Positions 17,356 to 24,926 of a stretch of DNA of 64,000 bases are shown here, piece after piece. This DNA comes from Geosporobacter ferrireducens (GTDB lineage: Bacteria; Bacillota; Clostridia; Peptostreptococcales; Thermotaleaceae). The stretch spans positions 1,777,416-1,841,415 of the forward strand of contig NZ_CP017269.1 in the NCBI RefSeq assembly GCF_001750685.1. The letters run 5' to 3'. Below the pieces are notes generated by a model. The model worked only from the letters and a program-made list of their open reading frames with translations, was not told the DNA's origin and did not search any database. The position numbers were made by a program, and so were the translations under genes. Numbering within the stretch: position 1 is the stretch's first letter; the number at the start of each line of letters is the position of its first letter.

Positions 17356-19989
17356 ATGAAATTTGTGTATAGCTTTGATTCTAAAGAGATTCCAAGTCTT
17401 TCAAAGGTCGGCGGCAAAGCTATGTCCCTAATGCGTATGACACAGCAGGGGCTGCCTGTCCCTCCAGGCTTTGTGTTATCTGTGGAATTCTTTAAACCCT
17501 GGTTTGATTATATAAAAAGTACCGCTGAGTGGCAGAAGGTTATCACTTCTCTTCCCAGCGAGCTTAAGACCTATACGGCTGCTTTAAAAGAGCTGTGCAT
17601 GCATCTGGAGTTAGACGAAAACCGTAAAAAATCCTTTGAGGCAGCACTGAATACTTTTGCGGAAAGCAGCAAAAATATTCTATTTGCAGTACGATCCTCT
17701 TCTCCGGAAGAAGACCTTGAGGGGGCTTCCTTTGCAGGTGGCTATGAAACCAGTCTTGGAGTAAACCTGGAAACTATAGAAGATGCACTGCGGCACTCCT
17801 TCGCTTCAAGTCTCGATGCCCGCGTCTTTCTATACAAAAAGGAGCACGGCTTCCCCTTAGATCATCCTAGAATCGCCGTTATCGTACAGCTTCAGGTTCC
17901 ATCTGAAACCGCAGGTGTAGCTTTTTCCTTAAATCCTATTAACAATTGCTATGACGAAGCCGTAATCAATGCCAACTTCGGTCAGGGAGAGACAGTTGTA
18001 TCTGGCTTAGCTTCACCGGATACATTTGTCATTGATAAAGTATCACAAAAAATACTTGAGAAAAGAGTGGGGAAAAAGGAAACTTCTATTTGGCTTTCCT
18101 CTGATGGCGGCACCTGTGAAAAACCTTCCCCTTCCCGTAAAGATTTGTGTCTGAAGGACGAAGATATACAGTCCTTGGTAAAAATGGTTGCCGCTGTAGA
18201 AAACTATTATCAAAAACCTGTAGATATAGAGTGGGCATTTGCCGAAGGGAAATTATACTTGCTTCAAGCCCGCCCTATTACCGCCTATATACCACTACCG
18301 GAGGAAATGCAGACAGCTCCGGGACATCCAAAACTTCTATACCTTGACGAAACTCTTGCTAAACAGGGAATTCATGAACCCCTATCCGTCATGGGCATCG
18401 ATTTTCTTTCCTCCTTTTCAGCACAAAATATGAAGGCCATGTTCGGTAAAAATGTTTCAGGTGTTGTAGATGGTACAGGAGGTTTTTTTCAAGGAAGGAT
18501 GTATCTGAACATCTCCAATCAGGTTAAGCTTTATGGCAAGAAGAAACTAGCAAACAACTACCGTTCTATAGATGTAACTTCGTCTGAACTCATTGGCAGC
18601 ATAGACGAAAATGAATATGTACCAAAAACCCTTCCGTCCAAACTTCGTGGAGCGCTCTTAAAAGCGGCATTAAAGAATCTTGGCACAGGAATTGATATTC
18701 TCAAAGCATTGAAAAATCCGGAAGAATACCACAAAGAATTTCTCAGTCGGGTAAACCGGAATATAGAAAATTTAAAAGAGGATTTAAACAAAAACCTAAC
18801 AGTTAAGGCTTTTGCAGAATCCGTAATTGAGCGGGGAGGAACCTTTTTAATTATTTCTCTTCCGGTATTATCGGCTTCAATGATTGCCAAATCCGCAATC
18901 AAGAAAATCTTTAAAGACAGTGACTCAGAAATACAGCGTAAGATCGCATACCTGGATAAAGCGCTGCCTAATAATATCACTACGGAAATGGGCCATGACA
19001 TGTACAGGCTTTCCCGTTTTAAAGAAATCAAAAGCTGTCCGTCCTTTGGGCTATTCAAAGAAAACCTGGAGGCAAAATCCTTCAGTAAGGATTTTATGAC
19101 TGCATGGGAAAGCTTTATGGGAAAATACGGTTTCCGATCTCCTAAAGAACTGGATATCGCAACACCTCGATACAATGAAGAACCTGCCCTATTCTACAAA
19201 CAGCTGAAAGCGATGGCCGAAAACAATGATTCAGAACACAATCCCCTAATACGATTTGACCAAGACACGCGAGTTCGGGAAAAAGCTTTTGGTGAACTGC
19301 TGCTAGAAGCTGAGAAAAAGGGAAACCGCAACGCAAATAAATTTAAGAAGTATTATAAGGCCATGGTTCTATTTGGAGGATACAGAGAAGCCCCTAAGTA
19401 TTATTTCATAATGGCCGTCGACATGTTGAGAAAAAAAGTTCTAAATTGCGCTGAAACCCTGACAAAATCAGGGCGGCTTGAGCGCCTTAATCAGGTTTTT
19501 GACCTCACTATCGGTGATCTGGAAAAAGCAATGAAAGACCCTTCTCTTGATCTTAAGCCGCTAATTTCTAAAAATACAGCCTTCCTTAGAAGCATTGAAC
19601 ACATACGAGAATTTCCCAAAGTTATAGACTCCAGAGGTAAAATCCTGCGCCTTCCCAAGAAAGAATCAAAGGAAGGTGAACTCATAGGAGAACCGATTTC
19701 ACCGGGAATAGTAAAAGGAAAAGTGAAGGTCCTCAGATTCCCGGATGAAAAACCGATACTGCCAGGGGATATCCTGGTAGCAAGAGCTACAGATCCGGGT
19801 TGGACACCTTTATTTATCAATGCGGCAGGAATAATCCTTGAAGTAGGGGGAATGCTCCAGCATGGCGCCCTTATTGCAAGGGAGTATGGCAAACCCTGTG
19901 TTTCAGGAATCGAAGATGCTGTTTCTATTTTAAAAGATGGTCAGATGGTAGAAATTGACGGGCTAAATGGTACGATTAAACTGCTATAG
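17356..19989 (+). CDS. PEP synthase / rifampicin phosphotransferase-like dikinase
   Basis: An 877-residue protein: N-terminal ATP-grasp PEP/pyruvate-binding domain (about 1-315, with VGGKAMSLMRM and VRSSSPEEDLEGASFAGGYET), a long middle region (about 330-770), and a C-terminal swivelling phosphohistidine domain (about 790-877, with GGMLQHGALIAREYGKP). This order and length match rifampicin phosphotransferase and related PEP-synthase-like enzymes more closely than gluconeogenic PpsA, which has the His domain in the middle. The residue before the catalytic His is Gln; many relatives have Thr there. The tandem TetR gene supports an inducible phosphotransferase. The substrate (rifamycin or another) cannot be read from sequence. 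Confidence 0.8.
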   Translation: MKFVYSFDSKEIPSLSKVGGKAMSLMRMTQQGLPVPPGFVLSVEFFKPWFDYIKSTAEWQKVITSLPSELKTYTAALKELCMHLELDENRKKSFEAALNTFAESSKNILFAVRSSSPEEDLEGASFAGGYETSLGVNLETIEDALRHSFASSLDARVFLYKKEHGFPLDHPRIAVIVQLQVPSETAGVAFSLNPINNCYDEAVINANFGQGETVVSGLASPDTFVIDKVSQKILEKRVGKKETSIWLSSDGGTCEKPSPSRKDLCLKDEDIQSLVKMVAAVENYYQKPVDIEWAFAEGKLYLLQARPITAYIPLPEEMQTAPGHPKLLYLDETLAKQGIHEPLSVMGIDFLSSFSAQNMKAMFGKNVSGVVDGTGGFFQGRMYLNISNQVKLYGKKKLANNYRSIDVTSSELIGSIDENEYVPKTLPSKLRGALLKAALKNLGTGIDILKALKNPEEYHKEFLSRVNRNIENLKEDLNKNLTVKAFAESVIERGGTFLIISLPVLSASMIAKSAIKKIFKDSDSEIQRKIAYLDKALPNNITTEMGHDMYRLSRFKEIKSCPSFGLFKENLEAKSFSKDFMTAWESFMGKYGFRSPKELDIATPRYNEEPALFYKQLKAMAENNDSEHNPLIRFDQDTRVREKAFGELLLEAEKKGNRNANKFKKYYKAMVLFGGYREAPKYYFIMAVDMLRKKVLNCAETLTKSGRLERLNQVFDLTIGDLEKAMKDPSLDLKPLISKNTAFLRSIEHIREFPKVIDSRGKILRLPKKESKEGELIGEPISPGIVKGKVKVLRFPDEKPILPGDILVARATDPGWTPLFINAAGIILEVGGMLQHGALIAREYGKPCVSGIEDAVSILKDGQMVEIDGLNGTIKLL

Positions 19990-20014
19990 GCATTTTTCAT
20001 CAACTGTATTCTAA

Positions 20015-20056
20015 AAATAAATAACGCAGGTCCAGTGGTACCTGCGTTATTTATTT
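20015..20056. terminator. Bidirectional terminator between convergent genes
   Basis: Perfect 17-bp stem (20015-20031 and 20040-20056), 8-base loop, core AACGCAGGT. It serves the dikinase (plus) and the quinone reductase (minus). Confidence 0.85.
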
Positions 20057-20089
20057 CGATCAATATCTATGTTTTACATAAATGATCCG

Positions 20090-21073
20090 CTAAAGTTTCA
20101 ATATGATTTTGCCCACGCTTTTTCTGCTTTCGATCAACTCATGTACCTCTTTTGCCTCTTTAAGCGGATATGTGCCGCTTATGACAAGCTTTATTTTTCC
20201 TTGCTGTATTAGCGGCAGCACATGCTTTGCTGTTTCTCTCAGCATCTCTGGCCGTTGTTTTATCGTTGTACCTAAGCTGAACCCTAAAACAGACCGGCAA
20301 CTGGAATGCAGCTGCTTTGTATTCACAGTACCGCCAGTTCCGCTTGAACTGTTGAAATTTATCAACCTTCCATACATGGCAAGACACTCAAGACTCTCAT
20401 TAAAAATGTCTCCCCCTACCGAATCGAGAATAATATCGGCTCCCTTTCCCCCTGTTGCTTCTTTTACCGCATCAGAAAAACCTCCATTTCGATAATTGAT
20501 CACTACATCCGCACCAACTTTCTGGGCCACCGGTATCTTTTCATCACTTCCCACAGTTCCAATAACTTTCTTTGCACCGAAGAGCCTTGCCATCTGAATT
20601 GCAGTGGTCCCAATTCCGCCTGCTGCTGCATGAATGAGTACGGATTCACCAGTTTGAATCCTTGCAACCGGCTTTAACAAATTATAGGTTGTAAAAGTCA
20701 CAAGGGGACAAGCTGCAGCCGTATCAAAATCTATATCCTCTGGTATTTTAAAAGTAAGTCCTTCATCTGCTACAGTATATTCTGCGTACGATCCATTGCC
20801 GGGAAATGCAATAACTTTATCGCCTTTTTTTAGTGTCCCTACATCGGCACCAACTGCTTCAACTGTACCTGCAACATCCAGCCCAGGTATTACGGGTGGT
20901 TTGCCTGCTCCATGAAACTCCCCTTTTCTCGTCTTAATATCCGCAAAATTTACCCCGATAGCCGCCGTACGTATTAACACTTGATTTGATTTAATATTTG
21001 GAACCCCTATATCCTTTAACCGGAGTACCTCTGGTCCGCCAAATTCTTCTATCACAATCGCTTTCATCTGCAT
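20090..21073 (-). CDS. NADPH:quinone reductase / zinc-independent MDR oxidoreductase
   Basis: A 327-residue medium-chain reductase of the quinone oxidoreductase type. Visible are FGGPEVLRLKDI near the N-terminus, PGLDVAGTVEAVG, the Rossmann stretch VLIHAAAGGIGTTAIQMA (about residues 142-160) and ADIILDSVGG. Catalytic zinc ligands of alcohol dehydrogenases are absent. It reduces quinones or enones with NADPH in the cytoplasm. ATG 21073 (GGGAGG 4 bases upstream) or ATG 21067 may be the start. It is a single-gene unit convergent with the dikinase. The gap to the next gene (21074-21425) shows no structure I can name. Confidence 0.88.
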   Translation of the reverse strand: MQMKAIVIEEFGGPEVLRLKDIGVPNIKSNQVLIRTAAIGVNFADIKTRKGEFHGAGKPPVIPGLDVAGTVEAVGADVGTLKKGDKVIAFPGNGSYAEYTVADEGLTFKIPEDIDFDTAAACPLVTFTTYNLLKPVARIQTGESVLIHAAAGGIGTTAIQMARLFGAKKVIGTVGSDEKIPVAQKVGADVVINYRNGGFSDAVKEATGGKGADIILDSVGGDIFNESLECLAMYGRLINFNSSSGTGGTVNTKQLHSSCRSVLGFSLGTTIKQRPEMLRETAKHVLPLIQQGKIKLVISGTYPLKEAKEVHELIESRKSVGKIILKL

Positions 21074-21425
21074 GCATCCTCCCTTTCGATATCAATGCTG
21101 TTTGTTGTTAACTTGCCCTATTTATTTCCTGTCTAAACAATATTTACTGAATACCCGGAGGAAAATTTCCTTTTAAGTGAATCGTTCTAAAGCTGCTTAC
21201 TTGATCCATCTTTTTAATCCTAATCTACTTTTAAAAAATTCCTGGTATATCAATAAAAGAGGAAATCTATTATGTCCTATCGAATACTTTAAAGCGTGTG
21301 ATCCACTCAATATAGATAAACCCTCCTAAACATGAATGTACGTAAGGGAGGACCTGTGTGTCGTCCCGAGTAAAATTAGATTTCTCAATCACACATCTAT
21401 TGGGAGAATGAAAAGGAGAATAGCA

Positions 21426-22010
21426 ATGATGGACATATTATACAAAAATGAGCATGAAGATATAACTTTTACTCAAATAAAGGCAATTGATCAAAATATG
21501 ACCAATAAAACATTTATTCATTGCCAATTTACTAATTGTGATTTCTCGCAATCGGATTTTTCTTCAGCCTTCTTTGAAGACTGTTTATTTAGAGAATGCA
21601 ATTTAAGCTTGGCTCAATTTAATGACTCAAAATTAAGAAATGTTGAATTTGAAAACTGTAAATTGTTAGGAATAGACTTTAACAAAGTAGATTCATTCAT
21701 TATTGCTATAAACTTTAAAGATTGTTTGATTCAAAACTGCAACTTTTCTGATCTAAACTTAAGAAAAGCTGTGTTCCAGCAATGCAAGATATTGGAGAGC
21801 GACTTTTTCCATACAGACTTATCGGAAAGCAATTTCACCCATTCAATATTGACTGGAACAAAGTTTAATGATTGTAATTTGTCAAAAGCAAATTTCTCTT
21901 TTGCCAAAGATTATATGATAAACCCACTGAATAACAAGACAAAGAAAACCATCGTTACTTTACCTGACGCAGTATCCCTGTTAAAACACTTCGACTTTAT
22001 TGTAAAATAG
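21426..22010 (+). CDS. Pentapeptide repeat protein (Qnr/YjbI-like)
   Basis: A 194-residue right-handed quadrilateral beta-helix protein made almost wholly of A(D/N)LXX-type repeats, for example CQFTNCDFSQSDFSSAFFED and LSKANFSF. A short non-repeat C-terminus has PDAVSLLKHFDFIV. Qnr-like members mimic DNA and protect gyrase from quinolones, but many pentapeptide proteins have other or unknown roles. The start is ATG 21426 after AAAAGGAG; the open frame reaches back to 21336 without a ribosome site. It is monocistronic with its own terminator. Confidence 0.88.
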   Translation: MMDILYKNEHEDITFTQIKAIDQNMTNKTFIHCQFTNCDFSQSDFSSAFFEDCLFRECNLSLAQFNDSKLRNVEFENCKLLGIDFNKVDSFIIAINFKDCLIQNCNFSDLNLRKAVFQQCKILESDFFHTDLSESNFTHSILTGTKFNDCNLSKANFSFAKDYMINPLNNKTKKTIVTLPDAVSLLKHFDFIVK

Positions 22011-22060
22011 CCTGGAAACCCTTACAATTAAAAATAAGCAAAAGAATTGTCACCTTGACT

Positions 22061-22109
22061 AAAAAACAACTATATTTTAAAAATTTTTTTAAAATGTGGT
22101 TGTTTTTTT
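22061..22109 (+). terminator. Terminator after pentapeptide repeat gene
   Basis: Long AT-rich stem: AAAAAACAACTATATTTTAA against its T-rich partner, with two G-U pairs, ending in seven T. Confidence 0.7.
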
Positions 22110-22206
22110 GCTCCCCTTTTTCTGTCTTATTTAGTGTAGGGCAAAACGAACTGGCCAGAGAGTGAAAGCCCCGAAAAATAAAAATGTAAAAAGGAGATGT
22201 TTTATT

Positions 22207-22929
22207 ATGGCAGGATATCGAATGGAACGTACCACAAAAAACACATCATTACCAGATTCCAAAAACAAACCAATTTATATTGGTGTGAACGGTCTCTTAA
22301 AAATCCCTACTGCATATGCCGCAGTAAATGACTCTGCCCCAACAACATATGACGGAGTATTTCCAGAATTATTCTACGGATTTTATGCGGGCAGCTATGG
22401 AATTGATATTGGTTTAATTTTTAGAAATCAGCAATGGCAGGTTTTTGCACAATCTCCCAATGCACTTGATGGAACAACCTATGCTCAAGAGACACTTTTA
22501 TCTGCATTGGCACCGGATAATGTAGTGGAAATCAAATCCTACCTTGGTACGACAAATAAGTTGCATCTGGATATCATAAAGGGCGGAACGACCGTTAAAA
22601 ACTTTGTTGTAACATTAAAATCCGCTGCTTATACAGCCTTTAAAGCCGGTTCTTATATCAACAGAGAGATGAATGTTGTGACAAATAGAACAGGAAAGTA
22701 TTTATTTACAGGTGCATACTTTATAAATGCACACTGGTATAACTGCACCTTAACAACCACCTCTTATTCCTATATTAAATGGGATAATACCTTTGGTGAT
22801 GTCATTATAAATAAAGATCAGGACGGAGAAATTTGGGATCGGAGCCTGATTTCCCATAGTGCTTCTATGGAAAACGGCTTTGTCAAAGACATTGCAAGCA
22901 TCGATTTTAGAAAATACAAAACAACATAG
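22207..22929 (+). CDS. Unrecognised 240-residue beta-rich protein
   Basis: I do not recognise this family with confidence. The protein starts at ATG 22207 (AAAAAGGAGATG upstream), has no signal peptide or membrane segment and is rich in Thr, Tyr, Gly and Asn. Alternating hydrophobic patterns (YIGVNGLLKIPTAY, FYGFYAGSYGIDIGLIF, KYLFTGAYFINAHWYNCTL) suggest a beta-sandwich, perhaps lectin-like; a distant resemblance to YrpD-type proteins was considered but is not firm. It is a single gene between two terminators. The lack of a signal peptide would leave it cytoplasmic unless secreted by an unusual route. Confidence 0.7.
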   Translation: MAGYRMERTTKNTSLPDSKNKPIYIGVNGLLKIPTAYAAVNDSAPTTYDGVFPELFYGFYAGSYGIDIGLIFRNQQWQVFAQSPNALDGTTYAQETLLSALAPDNVVEIKSYLGTTNKLHLDIIKGGTTVKNFVVTLKSAAYTAFKAGSYINREMNVVTNRTGKYLFTGAYFINAHWYNCTLTTTSYSYIKWDNTFGDVIINKDQDGEIWDRSLISHSASMENGFVKDIASIDFRKYKTT

Positions 22930-22933
22930 AAGA

Positions 22934-22956
22934 AAGGGAGTGCTTGCCACTCCCTT
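22934..22956. terminator. Terminator between convergent genes
   Basis: AAGGGAGTG and CACTCCCTT pair around a 5-base loop, followed by ATTTTCT on plus. It lies 5 bases before the minus-strand kinase stop. Confidence 0.75.
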
Positions 22957-22961
22957 ATTTT

Positions 22962-23846
22962 CTAGAGAAAATCCTCAACTTCTTCTAAAGAGGGTATGGA
23001 ACATGCTGCACCTAATTTGGATACCGCTATCGCTGCAGCGGCAGATGCATATTTCAATGCTTCCTTTATATCCATTTCTTTCGCAATGGAACCTATGAAA
23101 TACCCTGTAAAAGTATCTCCTGCCGCCGTCGTATCCACAACCTTATTTTCATATATTCCATGATATTCCCTTCTGTCTTTATCCGCATATTCAACGCCAC
23201 GCTCACCCAATGTCAGTACAATTTTCATTTCAGGGTATTTTTTTAATAAATGCGCTATGATATCATTCACATTCTTTTCTCCTGTCAGCTGTTCCCCTTC
23301 GACTTCATTCAGTATAAGCGTATCTACATAATCCATGGGATAGTCGTATAGCTTTTGATTTGCAGGGGAAGGATTGAAGTATATTCTCATCCCTTTTTCG
23401 TGTGCCCTCTCCATCATATATGGTATGGATGCAATCTCATTTTGCAGTAATAAGATGTCTCCACTGTTAAAATGCTCTAGTACGCGGTCTACAAACTCCC
23501 CATTAATCTGTTGATTGGTGCCTCCATGAAGGATAATACAATTCTGTCCATTTTGATCTACCTGGATGATCGCATGGCCGCTGGGTTCCGGCAGGATTTT
23601 TATGTAATCTGTGTTTACCCCGCTGTTATTCAGTAAACCTATAAACATATCCTGATCGGCTTTTCCAATAGCCCCTGCATGAAAGGGCATCATCCCTGCT
23701 TTTGCCAATGCTATGGATTGATTTAGTCCCTTCCCGCCGCTTGTAACCGTAAGATGCTTGGAGGAGATCGTCTCTCCTGGCAGTACAAAATGTTCTACTT
23801 CATATATATAATCTACATTCAGTGAGCCAAAATTCAATATTTTCAT
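22962..23846 (-). CDS. Ribokinase-like PfkB sugar kinase
   Basis: A 294-residue PfkB-family kinase of the ribokinase type, with FGSLNVDYIYEVEHFVLPGE at the N-terminus, the TSGGKGLNQSIALAKAG glycine motif and the C-terminal VVDTTAAGDTFTGYF signature with catalytic Asp. It would phosphorylate ribose or a related sugar released by the two upstream glycohydrolases. The start is ATG 23846, six bases after GAGGTGG; the frame runs to 23891. It is the last gene of the 33-23 kb operon. Nucleoside kinases share this fold, so the substrate could be the intact glycoside. Confidence 0.88.
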   Translation of the reverse strand: MKILNFGSLNVDYIYEVEHFVLPGETISSKHLTVTSGGKGLNQSIALAKAGMMPFHAGAIGKADQDMFIGLLNNSGVNTDYIKILPEPSGHAIIQVDQNGQNCIILHGGTNQQINGEFVDRVLEHFNSGDILLLQNEIASIPYMMERAHEKGMRIYFNPSPANQKLYDYPMDYVDTLILNEVEGEQLTGEKNVNDIIAHLLKKYPEMKIVLTLGERGVEYADKDRREYHGIYENKVVDTTAAGDTFTGYFIGSIAKEMDIKEALKYASAAAAIAVSKLGAACSIPSLEEVEDFL

Positions 23847-23926
23847 CCGAAACCACCTCAATCTTTGTATTTTGTTTTCCTGATGCATCACAAAGTTGAT
23901 TGTCTCACAATAAGCACCCCCGCCTT

Positions 23927-24910
23927 TTAAATCAGATCCGCAAGCTGCTCACCAATCTTTATCAAGTCAATCCCCTTGGTGAAGGGGAGGCATGTGCCCG
24001 ATGGAAAGCGTGTCTTTTCAATCCAATGGGCCGGAATTCCCTTTACACCGTATTTTGCACCTAAAATCGCTCCGGCAACAGCGCCAATGGTGTCGGCATC
24101 CCTTGCAAAATTACCGGCTAAAATCACACCGGTTTTAAATTCACTGTGCACCATCTTTAAGCAGGCAAAGGCAGATGGAATCGCCTCTGCGGTTGTTGCC
24201 CAGGTACTTGCACGCAAGGCGTCGTGAAGGGGCATCCATGCATCGATAACAGAACCATTGGCTTTCTCAACGATATCAAAGGCTGTATTCATGGACGCAT
24301 ACAACCATGAATCCTTCGGAATAAACTGCATAGCTGCATCCATGATCTCTTCCATGGTCCCCTCTACCATTGCAATGGAAACAGCAGCAGCAACAGCCTG
24401 TGCACCCCAGATTCCGTCTGCATAATGACTGATAGACGCATCGATCTCTGCCATTGCAGCAGCACGCTCGGAGTCTCCGGCACAAATAATGCCTACCGGT
24501 GCAATGCGCATGGCTGAACCGTCACTCATGCGGAAAGTGCTGAACTTTCCGGATTCCGGCGGCCGGATTCCACGGCGCAGATTGTTGGCGGCAGAAATCT
24601 CACTTGCTCCGCCGCGCTTTAGCTCATCCTGGGTCACAACATCCTCAAACCACGCCTTCACAACATCCTCCGTTGTCAAATTTCCCTTGCAGTTTATCAG
24701 CGTCTTTGCTGTCAGCAATGCAAACTCTGTATCATCGGTGCTCCAGGAGGCTCCCCGGTTAAAATCAGTAGTAATCCCATAATTCTCACGATTGCTTTGG
24801 GTTCTGGAGGCATCTCCAAAAGAGTCTCCTATTGCAAGGCCGCAAATGCATCCAACGGCCTTGTCCCTGGCAAGGTCTTTATTGGCTTTTAAATCAGCTG
24901 CTGTAATCAT
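23927..24910 (-). CDS. ADP-ribosylglycohydrolase-family protein (single domain)
   Basis: A 327-residue all-helical ADP-ribosylglycohydrolase family protein. Metal-binding signatures are visible: GLAIGDSFGD, WSTDDTEFALLTA near residue 57, and NFARDADTIGAVAGAILGA near the C-terminus, which together usually hold two Mg ions. Family members cleave N- or O-linked ribosyl bonds, for example from ADP-ribosyl-Arg or other ribosides. Position between a larger paralog (16-base gap) and a ribokinase-like gene suggests catabolic release of a ribosyl sugar rather than protein de-ADP-ribosylation. Ribosome site GGAGG, ATG 24910. Confidence 0.9.
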   Translation of the reverse strand: MITAADLKANKDLARDKAVGCICGLAIGDSFGDASRTQSNRENYGITTDFNRGASWSTDDTEFALLTAKTLINCKGNLTTEDVVKAWFEDVVTQDELKRGGASEISAANNLRRGIRPPESGKFSTFRMSDGSAMRIAPVGIICAGDSERAAAMAEIDASISHYADGIWGAQAVAAAVSIAMVEGTMEEIMDAAMQFIPKDSWLYASMNTAFDIVEKANGSVIDAWMPLHDALRASTWATTAEAIPSAFACLKMVHSEFKTGVILAGNFARDADTIGAVAGAILGAKYGVKGIPAHWIEKTRFPSGTCLPFTKGIDLIKIGEQLADLI

Positions 24911-24926
24911 ATTTTTCCTCCTTCAA

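Noticed and set aside
20031..20047. TGGTACCTGCG resembles a T-box core sequence
   Set aside because: It is part of the loop and arm of a perfect bidirectional terminator between convergent genes and no T-box leader structure or biosynthetic gene follows.
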